Notes under the pieces: generated by a model | The model's database searches: none | What the model was told of the DNA's origin: nothing | What the model saw: the letters and a program-made list of their open reading frames with translations, nothing else | In this document: piece by piece, positions 32,990 to 45,363 of the stretch | Layout of the letters: every line of letters starts with the position of its first letter | Position numbering within the stretch: position 1 is the first letter of the stretch | Program-made: the position numbers and the translations under genes | Assembly (NCBI GenBank): GCA_031308135.1 | Contig: JAHLJT010000664.1 | Location: 62,001 to 126,000, forward strand | From: Acheta domesticus | Taxonomy: Eukaryota > Arthropoda > Insecta > Orthoptera > Gryllidae | Length of the DNA: 64,000 nucleotides | Reading direction: 5' to 3'

Positions 32990-33335
32990 TTTGCATTGCT
33001 TGTTGAAAATTGTTATTTTGCATTGTTCTACTCAGAGAAAAATTTGGGACAGTCCCCGGCAGAAATAGCGCGCACTTCGCAATTGTTTATAAAGTTGTTA
33101 ATTGTTGCAAACTTATTAATTCGCAATTTTCGGTTCTGGGACATCAGGGAACCGTTGCCACTTTAGAATCGCAAAAATTGGAAATTGTTCATAAATTTAT
33201 AAATTTTACAAGTCTGTTTTGTTTTTATCTCCATTACCTTTCACCAATTCGCAAAATTTCGCAATCCGATCGGCGCTATCGCCCTTCATTTTCGAGATAC
33301 GCAATTGTTTATAGGAATTTAGCATCTGATGCCAA
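32990..33335 (+). repeat. Dispersed repeat R3, copy 1
   Basis: GAAATTGTTCATAAATTTA, ATTTCGCAATCCGATCGGCG, TTTTCGAGATACGCAATTGT and related words match 48235-48580 in order and orientation. A 136-codon frame over it is broken in the other copy, so it is treated as noncoding. Confidence 0.75.
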
Positions 33336-34615
33336 CCCGCATTCGTTTAATGGACAATCCATTTGCTTTTTGCAGTCAACTATTAATAGACAATCCATTC
33401 GCTCTTTGAACACGTTTTAGAAAGACGAAAATTCTGTCTTATAACAACACTTATTTGTCTACTTTTCACAAACAGTATTTTGTGAAGTACACAATTAAAT
33501 TGATATGTTCTGGTAATATTTATTACACATAGTTGACATATGTGTAATTACAGAAATTTCTAATAGGTGGTGTGAAAAATTAAGTGCGAGTTCAATTTAA
33601 TTTTTATGATAGTTATTTTGGGGGCAAACTGTTTTTTAATGCATTTATCCCAATATTTGAATACTTTCATTAATTCGTTCGTAAGACGTCATAGTTTGGA
33701 AATGACCCACAGGGTGGTCGCTTGGTTGAGTTCGCTTGCTAATCAAACTCTTCAAACCGATGAATTCGTACAGAGGTTCCCGAAACACGTAAATTCCGAG
33801 AAGGCCATTCCAAACTTTCTGCAGTCGCGCCCTATCTTGAAACGTTAGTAGGCGCCGCGGACTGTGAGTCATCGCGTAAATATTTTTAAAAAATGAGTTA
33901 ATCTGTCCAACTTTTCTGAGGTCGGAGAGGCCATGATTCTTAGGGAGATAATAGTTAGTGGACAAAGTAACAACTTTCTGAACCTAAGTGAGTTCGTATC
34001 CCATAGTGGACAAACGTTCCAGGATTGGCAACACTTCTGCGGGCTTTGTGTAGTATTTAATTGAAAGCCCGGGAGTTCAGGAATTCATTTTACGTAAAGT
34101 GGGTGGGCAAAAAGGCATTTATTTTTATTACAAAAGGAAGGAAAAAAGGCATTTATCCGAGCTAAAGTGGGGGTGGAAAAGGCATCTAAACAAATAAAAA
34201 ATCATATTCAAAAAGAATTATTGTAAAAAATTAAAAATATTCACTTTTTTATTCTAACTCAAATTTACAATAGCCCTTAACATGTAAGGAAACGTTATTT
34301 TCTTGGAAATCTCGATTCCACATTATCAAACGGTATGATGGCTACGGATTTGATTGATTCGCGAGGCTCTCATTTTGAAATGATTTTGTGTATCTCCCTT
34401 TCGAAATTAAAATGGCGATAGTGAAAACTGGATTATATTTTTAGTTTCTTTTCACTTGTGAAATCGTCAGCACTGAGAAGGGTATATCATTCGTAAAGAA
34501 CTGTTCTCAGAAGGGATCCGAGACCATGCTCAAAGTAAGGTGGGATTCCTCATGAGCGAACGAAGTCTGTCGGCATCAATGAAAAAAAATCAAAACTCTC
34601 GACAGGTATCCTCTT
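33336..34615. other. Unassigned sequence
   Basis: A minus frame at 33645-33965 (MSTNYYLPKNHGLSDLRKVG) is unidentified. Part of it (AATACGTAAAT...AGAAGG) has a loose match near 48780, so it may be an extension of repeat R3. A GGCATTTAT motif recurs at 34116 and 34150. Confidence 0.4.
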
Positions 34616-35320
34616 CCTTTTCACTTTTCCGTATACATGCGTATATACGAAGTAATATACGTAAAATAGGGAAAGCTATGTAATGCTGCGGAAAATTGAT
34701 TTCGAAATTTCAATGGAAATACACGTTTTGGGCTCTGATACCGAAAAAATGTTTTTCTTCTTCAAAATGTCCGTCTGTCCATCCGTCTATGAACACCACT
34801 AGCACCTAAACCATTTGTAGCATTTTTCCAAATTGAAAAAAATCCCTGTCCATCTGACTTCAGGCGAAACTTTGAGATTTTGAAAAACATTCTTTAAAAT
34901 TTGCGGGTGAAGGGGTGCGGGTGAATTTGCGGGGACATTTACCAAATTTTCTCAAAAACAGCTCCAATTTTTTTCTTTAAATTTCTTGTAAGAATACACT
35001 TACAAAGGTGGCATAGGTCCGAGTTTCACGGTTATCTCTGAATTTTCGAAAATTGCAAAAAGTTTGAATTTTTTTCGGCGTCTTCCTACAACTACAAAAT
35101 TAAAGATTGATATTTTTCCTTCAAATAAAATTTGTTATCCATAATTTATTCTTTCATTAAGGTCATGTATATTTTCTGAACATTTTAGTAGTTTTTGCGC
35201 AATATTGCGTGTAATCTGTGCAATTTTAAAAATAACAAAAAACAGATTTTCTCAAAAACGGCTCCAATTTTTTTCCTTAAACTTTTGCTAGGAATGGTGC
35301 CTAATGTACTCTATGAGATG
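34616..35320 (+). repeat. R1-type dispersed repeat copy
   Basis: Head CCGTATACATGCGTATATAC, then ATAGGGAAAGCTATGTAATG, TGTCCGTCTGTCCATCCGTC, GAACACCACTAGCACC, and two internal units each with CTCAAAAAC(A/G)GCTCCAATTT. Truncated compared with the copy at 35935-37494. Confidence 0.8.
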
Positions 35321-35799
35321 ACACAAACGTCAAGTCACGTCTTACTGCGATCTACCATATCGAAGAGTTTAAGAGTACCTGCAGTAAAGAGTTAATTGAC
35401 AATATACCAAGCTTCAGAGGCAAAAATTTAAAATTCCAGAATCGCGAAGGGAATGTTGAATGACTAAAAAAAATTTAAATATCGCGATCCTAATAGTTTC
35501 GACTGTCTATCAAATTAACGTCTGGCAGAGTATAGAGAACGGGCGGCCAGTTTTGTCTTCATGCGCAATCGTATTCCTATTTTTATTTCGCGGGCACTGC
35601 CACTCAAAATCGTTGCTTGTGCGGGCGAAGGAGGAAATTTGAACACGGAATCATCGGTGGGAGATAGAAAACTAAATTTCAAAAGACAAGAATGTTTAAA
35701 GGAGGTTTTTATTAAAGAAAACATAATTTTTATACAACGCGCTTATTAATTAGAAAATAGAAAAATTAAGAATGACAATTTGCTGTGAATAGAATTATA
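35321..35799. other. No recognisable gene
   Basis: Two overlapping 60-odd codon plus frames (35460-35749) show no domain. Nothing supported. Confidence 0.35.
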
Positions 35800-37962
35800 C
35801 AGGAAGTCCCACCAACTATGGGCCACCCCATAACTTCTAAAAAGTTGCCGATATCGAAATACAGTTTTCGCGCAACGATGGGGAATCATGGGGGAAATGA
35901 TATGGTGTAGAGGTATTGTGTGAAACATTTTTTTACTTTCCCGTATATGTACGTATACACAGAGTGATATACGGAGTATAGGGAAAGTTATGTAATTCTT
36001 CGCAAAAATATGGCCAATTTTCGGCGGAAAAATATTCATTGCCGTGCAGTGATAACGAAAAACTGCATAAAACCAGTTGCTAAAGTAAGAAAAAAATTCC
36101 CTAACACGTTGTGTAGCCAGAAACCCTCTTTTGTGGGTCCTTGATATCGAAAAACCAATTGAAAGGAAAACGTCCGTCTGTCCGTCCGTCTGTGAACACT
36201 GCTTGCGCCTAAACCATACGTACGATTTCTTCCAAAATGGATATTCCCCGGTCGATCTGATTCTAGTCGAAGCTTTGAGATTTTGAAAAAGATTTTACAA
36301 AATTTGGGGTACATGAAGCCCCCCGGGGATTTTCAAAATTTTTTCAAAAACAGCTCCAAATTTTTTCCTTACATTTCTTGTATGAATAGAGTAAAATGCA
36401 CTTATTAACATGGCATAGGTCCGATTTTCACGGATAACTCTGAATTTTCGTAAATTGTGAAAGTTTGAATTTTTTTCGGCATCTTTCTCCAATTACAAAA
36501 TTGAAGATGGAGATTTTTCCTTCAAATAAAATGTGTTCTTCAAAGTGAGTTATTTGTTATAAGGTCATGTACATTCTTTTGAAAATTTTAGTAGTTTTCG
36601 CGCAATATTGCGTGCAATATGTGCAATTTTAAAAAATTACAAAAACTAGAGTTTCTCAAAAACTGCTCCAAATTTTTTCTTTAAACTTTTGGTAGGGATA
36701 GTGCTAAATGTACCCTATGAGATGACATAAACACCATATTGCTCTATTCTTTTGTGTTTTTTTTCAAAAATCGCACAAAGATAATTTTTTTGACTTGTCT
36801 CTTACGTCGTTAATATTTACACTAGCGGTGAATTGTTTACATTATTATATTTATGAGTGCACGTGCTTTAAATAATGTCAAGTAAAGTTTATCGAAAACA
36901 CAACCGTTTTATGTGAAAACTAGCTCAAATTTCCGCATTTTCAAAAACGCTGAAAAGCCATTTTCTCATAAATGGCTAAAAAAATTCTGCAAACTTTTCG
37001 ATCGGATAGTGCTAATTGCACCTAATATGACATAAAGTTAATTTTGAGGATTTTTTTGTTTTTTCAAAAATTACACATGTAATTTTTTAAATGATCTCTC
37101 ACATCTTTAATATTCACATTACCAGCAATTTGTAAACATTATTATATTTGTGAGTGTAAGTGCTTTAAATAACTTCAAATAAAGTATTTTGAAAACTCAA
37201 AAAGGTTCTGTGAAAATGAGCTTCAAATTTCGAATTTTTAGTAGCGCTCAAACGCAATTTTCTTTAAAACGGCACATAATATTTAAAAGAAAATTGCCAT
37301 TTAGGAGTAGATTTTTGTATTCTTTAATATTCTAAAATTAATATTTTCATTCTGTCAACAGGAAACCGAAAAATTTAAAAGATGACAAAAAAATGTACTT
37401 TTGGCGGTGATAGATGGTAGCTGGCAAGAAAGAGTGTGGCAATTCCGAATAGCTAGCGAAGACCCAAGGAAATGGAAAACTAATACGGGAAAGTCTGTGC
37501 CATTCTGTAGCACCACTAGTTAGTTTTTATCAACAGTCACGTCTGTCCCTCTTGGGGAAGATGACCCTTCGTGGTCTCTCCCCGCAGAAGTGCCGGCGCC
37601 GCGAAGTCAAACTTGACCAAAGGCGACAGTTGCAAGGGTTGCTACAGGAAATCTTGTAGATTTAATTTAAAAACACATGTAAGAAAGTATTATTTTATAC
37701 TCAAAATACCGTCAAAACATTAACATATATTACATCATTGCATTCGTCTATTTATGATCTATCTATTGCTAGTGAGAAAAGTTCATGTTTCCATTTAAAA
37801 CATCAAAATGATCAAATCTCTCAAAAACTAGACATGTTTCAAACAATATCTCTACACCACATTACGTGCCCCTTGATTCCGGATTGTTGAGCGAAAACTG
37901 CATTTCGATATCGGAAACCGTTTACAAGTTATGGGAGTGGTCCATAGGTGGTGGTATTTCCT
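35800..37962. mobile_element. TA-inserted MITE, interrupted by an R1 copy
   Basis: Left end CAGGAAGTCCCACCAACTAT, and a matching right end (read inward AGGAAATACCACCACCTATG), with TA/TATA on both sides. It shares ends and middle (GCAAGGGTTGCTACAGGAAA; CTAGTGAGAAAA) with the complete copy at 49831-50581. The R1 element 35935-37494 lies inside. Known: Tc1/mariner-type MITEs duplicate TA. No coding capacity seen. Confidence 0.7.
35935..37494 (+). mobile_element. R1 element, fullest copy, inverted ends
   Basis: Starts ACTTTCCCGTAT and ends ATACGGGAAAGT, inverted copies of each other; about 1.56 kb. After the palindromic head come GTATAGGGAAAGTTATGTAA, a CGTCCGTCTGTCCGTCCGTC tract, and at least three internal units about 310 bp apart starting TTCTCA(A/T)AAA (near 36340, 36650 and 36960). 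No reading frame of note. Inference: a non-autonomous DNA transposon with internal tandem amplification. The sequence CTGTGCCATTCTGTAGCACC just beyond the end recurs at other copies, so the true end may lie slightly further out. Confidence 0.65.
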
Positions 37963-39345
37963 TATAGAAACTTTTATGTAGATCATATTTGCATTGCGAG
38001 TTAACATTAAATGTAGATTACGATTTTTTAAAGATAAACTATTTTTTCCAAATTTTGAAAAAGTAGTTTGCCTACAATTCTAGAATATTCCCAGTTGTGA
38101 TCAGCAGGATCATTTCTGTTTGGAAGTCTTATCAGAGAAGAAAAAATGTTCCCAAACGTAAGCGGATATGGAAACATAATTTTTATGGAAACATAATTTT
38201 TAAACCGCAAAGAGAAACACCGGCGTCGGGGACCGCCATTTGCTTTTGGGCGTTGAATGTGACATGTAAAAGTAAAGTAAATTATAGACCTATTTCAATC
38301 AATTCTTATATTTCTTTAGAGTATTCTAAAATATATTTTATATGATAAAACATGAAAATAATGGAAAATTATTGAAATTAGTCAAAAAGATCGAAGTGTT
38401 TGAAAAACATTATAGTTATTGAAGAACAATGATCTTGTTGAAAAACTTTTTAATCGTTGTAAAACATTGAAATTGTCTCTAAATCCGTACAGCCTCCTCC
38501 GTCCTCTAAATTCGTACAGCGTTGATCCAGCTGGTCTTTGTGAGCTAGCAAACATTTCCTCAGGAATGATTTTGGTTCTTTTTACAAGTTAATTTTCTGT
38601 TCATCAGTTCAACAATAACTTCTGCAGAACTCAATCAATTGTCTCAAGTGACATTACTGTTAGAGCCTTCTATAGGTTTGCATACATGTAGCATAGCTTG
38701 AGTAGGGTACTAAGTTTCTCTCTTCTTGAACTGGGATCGTCTGAACGCATCGGTCAATCCATTGCAATATTTTGAAAGTAAAAATATGAAATATTTGAGA
38801 AAGTCGCCCAAGAGCGTACTATAGAAACATCCGTCTCACAAATTACTTACACCATTAAGACAAACAAACGGTCTCGCCACATACCACTTCGAAAAATACG
38901 GAAAGAAACTGCCGGTCTCACAGACCGCCACGGTTTCCAAAAATGCCTCTTAAATGCCTGCCGATTCAGCAGAACTAAACAAAACTCCACCAAGTGATGG
39001 AAGAGGGTCAGGGAGGAAGATACTATGACTATCAACGCTCTTGCTCCCTCATAACGGCCACTACTGCATAAACCAATGTCTCTCGGTGCTTGTCAGACCG
39101 ATGTTTCCATATACGTGTTATAAACATATGATGTTTGCTGCTTGCCCGGCCAGCTAATCGGTAGAGAGACTCCCCTGCGTATCCACCTGTATTATCTGGC
39201 AAAGGATTAGGAATACATGCATACACTTGATTCTGTAGTTTGACCACATAAACCTGATTGCATCATAAATTTAGTTTAATTATTCCTGAACCCACCCATA
39301 ATGAACATATATGCCCCATACATCATTATAACAACTAATTATAAC
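37963..39345. other. No recognisable gene
   Basis: Minus frames of 60-71 codons (38847-39035, 39032-39247) show no domain. No repeat ends were recognised. Confidence 0.4.
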
Positions 39346-39960
39346 TTACGCCTACTGCGCCCTTTTGTTAGATCTCTCTCTCTCTCTCTCTCTGTCCACC
39401 TTCTTATCGTTCATGTGGGTTGCCCCATTTCGGTGATCTTCACCCGAATCGTCCGTGACGGCGCTGGTAGATAGTGGTCTCCGGTGAAGGCGGGGATCGA
39501 CGTCTTGCCCGCGCAGCCGGATCCAATGGAAGCCGGGCCTCCCTCGTACCTCGATGAAGCGGCGGTGCAGCGAGAGCGACGCCTCAGGGAAGGAGTGCTT
39601 CGTCTTCCGTCGCCTCCCCTGACTAGCGGCGATCGCCTCCACAGATCGCCCCACACATGTGGGCTTTAAGTGCGTTCTCGTAGAAGCTTTTTTTGGCGAC
39701 TCCGCACGAGACACTGGCCGACACACTACTCAGCACTACGGCGATGAGACATTCCGGGGAGCCGAAACAGAAGCTCATTGTAGACTTAATGATTACTGCT
39801 CGCACGGAGAACCGCCTCACTAACTGCAGAAGTTGCTCGCCGAAAAGTTTCAACCAAAAGAAAGGCTGAGCGAGTAATTTGTGCAGCTTTGTGAACGCAC
39901 GTAAGTGCAATGCGCGTTCACGCCACTCCTACCCTTACGGGCATCTATGGCCAATCCTGT
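39346..39960. other. GC-rich segment with (CT)n tract; possible LINE 3' part
   Basis: A (CT)n microsatellite at 39373-39391 borders a GC-rich segment without recognisable coding motifs. It lies downstream (minus sense) of the Jockey ORF2 and shares its base composition, so it could be that element's 3' untranslated region, but I see no poly(A)-like end to prove it. Confidence 0.3.
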
Positions 39961-40106
39961 AAAAGATGGAAAGAACAGAAGGTCAGAACGACAGTTGCCA
40001 ACTGGCGCGCGCATTGCGTGTGCAGAAATACAAAGTTTTATGTTTTAAGTCTCATTTAGCTGTTTCAGATTTCTCTTACTCCAGAAAGTGCTTCGGTCGC
40101 TTATAC

Positions 40107-42800
40107 TTAGCCCATTCTTCGGGCTGGTATGAAGCGAGCGAGGAAATGAGTGTTTTCCGAGTCAGCGGCGTCTTTGAAAAATTTTGTTGCTATTTTTCTG
40201 ATGTGTTCAATTAGCAGTGGCATTGCTAAATCACGGTGCAGAGCTTTGATAGGAATATACCTTGGGGCGCAGAGGGCGGCCCTGAGGCATTCGTTTTGAA
40301 CTACTTGCAGATTTTTCAAATGTGTATCTGCTGCAATTGCCCAACTCGGGCATGCGTAGTCCATTTGCGGTCTGATAATGGCTTTATAAAGCGTGAAGGC
40401 AGTTCGCCGTAGACAGTTTGCTCCGCTTGTGGAACAAGCTTCGCAATCTGCCTTTGGTCTGCCGCGCTTTCCTTGCACGTTTTCTATGTGCAGTTTAAAT
40501 GTAAGGTGGGTTATCTGGCGTAACGCCTAGATATTTGACACTTTTTGCCCATTTAATTTCGTCTCCGCATAGCGCGAGCGGCCTCGGCTGTGTGAATCGC
40601 CATTTCCGTGTGAAGAGTACCGCCGCACTCTTACCCACGTTGACTTTGACCCGCCACAGCTTCAGCCACTCCTGGATCTGAAGTAAATGCTGATCCAAAT
40701 ACTTCTGAAGAAGCTCGATTCTTTTTGACGTGGCTATTACAGCCGTATCGTCAGCATACAAGGCGAGTTCCGTTTGCGGGTGCGTAGGAATGTCATGCAC
40801 GTACAGGCTGAAGAGCGTAGGAGCTATCACGCTCCCTTGCGGCACTCCGGCCCGCACGGCGCGGCTTGTGGATTTGGCATTCAGAAGCGTGACTTGGAAC
40901 GTTCTGTTTGCCAGGTATGAATGGAGAAGGTGCAAAAGGTATGAAGGGAATTTTAGGGTGTGAAGTTTGTACAGGAGACCGGCGTGCCAGACCTTGTCAA
41001 AGGCGCTGGCGACGTCGAGGAATACTCCACCTGTAAATCGGCCTTCATTGAAGTTGCGTCTTATGCGGTCCGTGATTCGCACAAGCTGATGCGTTGTGCT
41101 GTGTTTTGCACGGAAGCCGAACTGCTCGTTATTGATTAACGAATTATCTGAAATAAACTTTTGAATTCTATTAAGTATTAATTTTTCACAAAGTTTTCCG
41201 AGTGTATTAAGAAGGCTTATTGGCCTATACGACTCGGGAAATTTTGGATTCTTTCCCTGCTTATGAAAAGTAAGCACATGAGCGTGCTTCCACTGACTCG
41301 GGAAGTGCTGAAACATAAAAATTGCATTAAACAAAGCGACCAAAAACACTATGGCTTGCTGCGGCATCTTCTTCAGGACGTCGTTTGTGATGCCGTCGGG
41401 GCCGGGAGCTTTTTTAGCTTTCAGCTCCGCGATGGCCGCCGCTACTTCAGCTTCAGTAGTGAAACTCGGCTCGTCGGCGGGCGCGTGCAGTGCCGCCGTC
41501 ACTGTTTGTTGCACTTCGACAACATGCGGTAACAGCGGCGATTCCTCGACCGGCTGAAACTGAGATTCTAGGACATTAGCGAGGAGTTCAGCTTTCTCCT
41601 CATTGGATTCCGCGAACTCTCCTGCGCTGTTCTGAAGCGGCGGCACTGCAATCGGCGTCCTGGAAAGCATGCGAGATATTCTCCATAGCGAATTGTCCTC
41701 AGGTTTGAGGCCTGAAAGAAATTTATCCCATTTTCTGATTGCGGTAATCCGCTAACTCGATTTCAACTTTGCGTTTCAATCGGTTTAGCTCCCGCTTGTC
41801 AGCTGGGTGTCGCGTGCTTTGCCACACCTGCGCGCTCTGTTCTTCCTGTGAATTAAATTTAGTAAATAGGGGGTTAGTGGCTGCTCCTTTTTTGAGGAAC
41901 GCTGCTTCTCAGCTGCTGCGTTGAGGCTGTCAGTCACAGCTTTCGGCGAATTTTATTGCTCCAGCTTCTATCTGCTGCGGTCCTGAAAGAGCAGACGCGT
42001 CAGGTATGCGCTGCTGCAGCTCCGTCTGAAATTGTTTCCAATTAGTGCGCTGCTTCTGCGTCGTAGGTGCAGTGGATAGCGTCAGGCCGCCGCGTCTCAT
42101 ATCCGCAATTATCGGGAAGTGGTCAGAGGAGAGTTCGTAATTGATGGTAAGGGTGGGTGGGTAGTGAATATTTTGACAGAGTGCAATGTCAAGAACATCC
42201 GGTTTGTTGTTGGAATTGTAAGGATAGTAGGTGGGTGATGAGGGAGCAAAGATCTCGCAGCCGTTTGCATCAGCGACAGCTTTCAGCTTACGGCCGCGCG
42301 GGCAGGTGATGCGGGAACTCCAGGCCGTGTGCTTGGCGTTATATTCGTTTGCTATGACTGTCGGAGTTCTGTTTGCCTCTACTAGTTTTGCAATATCTGC
42401 AACTAGTATGGCGCACGTTTCCGCGGAGCGGTCGGGGCGGGCGTACAAAGAGACAAGTCGAAGCGGCCCACGCTCCGTCTAAACGACAACAGCAGTGGCC
42501 TCGGCGTGCTGCAGCTGCGGAAGAACTGAGACATAATGATTTATGCTGCGTCGTATAAGTATTGCTGTTCCGCCTTAATTGACGGCCGTCGTGTTAGCTG
42601 TTTGTGCTGCTCTATCATTCCTGTAGCAGATGAAACCTGGAATGTTAAGACAGATGCGGGCTCAGCTATGTTTCACCCAGCATCATTACTGAAATATTTT
42701 GCCGAGCAAGAAAGCTGTGTAGCTCTGTCTGCTTCGTACCCGAACAGATGCCGTTGCAGTTCCAGAAAGCAACGGGGCCGCAATTCCTATAAAAAGAAGT
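40107..42800 (-). pseudogene. Jockey ORF2: APE endonuclease and reverse transcriptase
   Basis: Seen: endonuclease pieces IPGFICYRND and GGTAILIRRSINHYVSVLP (42660-42500), then a 172-codon frame (41930-42448) with EYNAKHTAWSS, PDVLDIAL and LSSDHFPII. The 391-codon frame (40495-41670) holds KKAPGPDGITNDVLKKMP, SYRPISLLNTLGKLCEKLIL, EQFGFRAKHSTTHQLVRI, LDVASAFDKVWHAGLLYKL, AGVPQGSVIAPTLFSLYVHD and ALYADDTAVIAT, the full reverse transcriptase with the YADD site. A third frame (40107-40478) has IIRPQMDYACPSW and LQVVQNECLRAALCAPRYI. Known: typical Jockey ORF2. The endonuclease GDFNAKH motif reads ANEYNAKH, losing the Asp. Frame breaks lie near 41670-41930 and 40480. Confidence 0.9.
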
Positions 42801-44560
42801 AGCCATTATTTAAGGGGCGGGACGTGGTGTGGGTGAGGACGGGCTCGCCTCCCTCGACGCGCCCCCCGCAGCAGCCTCGATCGCCTCGTGTGAGTGCAGC
42901 AATAATTGCTGCACTACCACACGAAGAATGATCTGCGGCCACTCGCGAGGGTCGCAGCCGGTGACGGCACGCATCAGCGCGCTCAGGACGCGCTGAGGAG
43001 AGACCCCGTTTCGGGCGAGATCCTCCAGCGTCGCATCCATGGCGCGCATCTGCTCGCCCAGGGACGCGGGGAGTGGGCTCGCCTCCGCCGTCCGCCTCCG
43101 CTGCTCCACGCGAGCGGCGCGCTCCTCGCGGGCCGCGGCGGCGGCCGGCGGCTGGCGCTCCCGGGCGGGGCGAGGTACCAGGGCATCCGCGTACCAGCGC
43201 TCCTGGCGACGCTGCTGCCGCTGAGCTCGTGGGCGTTCGCGTCGCTGCGAACGCTGAGGCCGCGGTGGTTGCGGCTGCTGCGGCGATGGCGTGGGAGAGC
43301 GGCGGCGCGAAGGTTCGCGCTCCCGTGAGGGAGAACGCGTCGCCTCCAACTGCGTGTCGGCCGCTCGCCTCTCTTGGATGCGGGCGCGCCTCTCGCGGTC
43401 CCGCTGCTGACGCCGGATGCCGCTCCTGCTGCGCCGGGTTGGCCCTGGGACAACGGCGCTTGTATTCGGGGCAGCCCCGATACCTCGGGCCGTGGTTGTC
43501 GCCATCGCAATTAGCGCAATGGCGCTCTTTCGCGGGGGCGTTCGCCCCCAGAGGGCAATCAGCGACGTCGTGTGCGTCGCCGCATTGCCTGCAGCGCGTG
43601 CGGCGCCGGCAATTGCGTGCCACATGCCCGAAATCCAGGCAGTTGTGGCATTGCGTGGGTCCGCGCGGTGGCCGATACGAACTCCACGCGCACGCGGAGC
43701 CCACGGATGCATGTTACTTCGCAGCGCCGGTGGCGCTGCGTATCCTGTAGAGTTGCTATAATCAGGGGCAGTGGTCTACCCCGTCCTCCGGGCCGCTGGC
43801 TGCAGATTCGCTCCAGCTTCTGGACCTGAAACCCAAGATGGTTCAGGTTGTCATGGAGCGCGTCAAAGTGAGAGCTCCAGCGGTATGCCCCTTAAGACAG
43901 CGAAGGAACTTCTCATTCCCTGTGGAGTACGTGTGGTACTCCACAGAGCGCTCGTCTAGGGCGGCCAGGACATCCTGGAACCCCCGGTAGCCATCGCATC
44001 GGAGCCGTACGGCGTCGCCGGCCACCCCAGCGGTGACCTCGCGTTCGCCGCAGACCGTCTGCAATGCCCCCAGGAGGCCGAAAATGTCCCGCCACTCCGT
44101 AGACGAAGATGGGGGGTGGGCGGCGTCGGCGGGTGACGACCGTGAAGCCGTCGTCCTCTTCTTCCTCGCCCTCGCCGGTTGGCGCGGGCGGGTCGGCGGC
44201 GGTGGAGGTGGCGCCCGCTGAGGCGGGCGTCGGGACGCGCTTGGCGTCGGAGTTGGCGCCCGCTGCGGGCGACGGCGGCAGCGGCGTCGTCCGATGATGC
44301 GGCGCCCTGGGTGGCGGCCGACGTGGAGGGCCCTGCGCCCGCTGCTCCGCTCTGCTTCTTCCTGCGAACAGGAGTAGCAGCTTTCTTAGCGCCTACGCGC
44401 TCTGAGGGATGGAGAGCCGGGGCGCTTGGTTGTGCCCCGTGGCGTCCGCACGTCGGGCCTGCCGCGCTCCTCGATCCTTCCCCCGTAAGGGGTCAAGAAC
44501 GGGAGCACGGGAGATGCCGGCGCCGACATCCTGCTCTCGCTCTAGCCCTAAAAAGGGCTG
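42800..44560 (-). pseudogene. Jockey ORF1 (gag-like, zinc knuckles)
   Basis: Seen: upstream EEDDGFTVVTRRRRPPPIFV then YGVAG (near 44150-44090), GDAVRLRCDGYRGFQDVLAA and LDERSVEYHTYSTGNEKFLR (44020-43900), then RGPTQCHNCLDFGHVARNCR, TRCRQCGDAHDVADCP and HCANCDGDNHGPRYRGCP (43670-43470), a basic Pro/Arg-rich tail, and a GC-rich end. Known: Jockey ORF1 has a DDGFxxV...PPPIxVYGV opening, the PRE_C2HC domain and three CCHC knuckles. Frameshifts near 43720 and 43000-43300; two overlapping 300-codon minus frames exist over the Arg-rich part. It lies just 5' of ORF2. Confidence 0.85.
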
Positions 44561-44666
44561 TTAAATTAAAAGGGCCTAAAGGGCAAGCTAGGGTTTTTTG
44601 TTCTTTCTAGCCCTAAAAAGGGCTGTTGTCAGCTACGCTTTTGCTCGAATAGCCCTAACAAGGGCT
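44544..44666 (-). repeat. Three AGCCCT-AAAA-AGGGCT hairpins
   Basis: AGCCCTAAAAAGGGCT at 44544-44559 and 44609-44624, and AGCCCTAACAAGGGCT at 44651-44666; each is a 6-bp stem with a short loop, followed by GTT. They lie in what should be the LINE's 5' untranslated region and could be structured RNA or promoter repeats. Confidence 0.75.
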
Positions 44667-45363
44667 GTTGTCCCGCGGCGGGCGACGATCCAGCGGTGGC
44701 GGAGCGCTCTTCGGCTGCGCCCGCTTCCCTCGGTGTCGTCTGTCCGAATCGAATGTCGAATGTCGAATCCGAATCTTATGTCATCTCTGCCTCCGTGGCG
44801 GCGGCGCCGGCTTATAATGTCCTCGGCGCCGCAGACTCGCTTCTGGGGCGTAGGCTCGCTGGGTGGTCGCTCGTTGCCCGTTTGCAGGTGTTTTCTCCGG
44901 TTTGCTGCCTCTCCTCGTTGCCTCGTCCGCCGCGGTGCTCTGCCTGGTCGGCCCGCGCTTTTCAAATGGGTGTTTACAGCCCCAACAATGATGGTAATTT
45001 AGAGGACGTTTATTTTTCGTATTTGCTATATAAGCATATTTTCCCATATCTTAATAAATCAAATTCTGACTAAACTGTGGGTGATGGAAAGAAGAGAGTT
45101 CAGATGCGGATTCACCACTCAAAAACTATAAAAATCAGCTATTAAAATTTAAAGTTTTTTGAAAACTTTTTTGGTGGCCTGTGGAATTATTGCTTATGCA
45201 TCTGTATGCACTTTAGTCATAGTAAGGAGACGGATGTTTAGTTTTGCCCGGTTACATTTTGCGCTCATGGCATTGGTGGAATATTTCAAATGGTCTCTAG
45301 TGTTTTCCGAAGGGTTGAGGTAGAGTCTAAAAGGTCCGATTTTGCTTTTGTAATGAGAGGGTT

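Larger units (their letters stand above)
39961..44990 (-). mobile_element. Jockey-clade LINE, near complete but inactive
   Basis: Reading on minus: a 5' region with three short hairpins (44544-44666), ORF1 with zinc knuckles (about 44560-42800), and ORF2 with endonuclease and reverse transcriptase (about 42800-40107). GC-rich throughout, in sharp contrast to its neighbours. Both ORFs have frameshifts. Neither the 3' poly(A) nor a target duplication was identified, so the outer borders are approximate. Confidence 0.75.

Noticed and set aside
33010..33420. 136-codon plus-strand frame
   Set aside because: It lies over dispersed repeat R3, and the matching copy at 48235-48580 does not keep the frame.
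43073..43750. 225-codon plus-strand frame
   Set aside because: Antisense to the Jockey ORF1; high GC keeps the opposite strand open.
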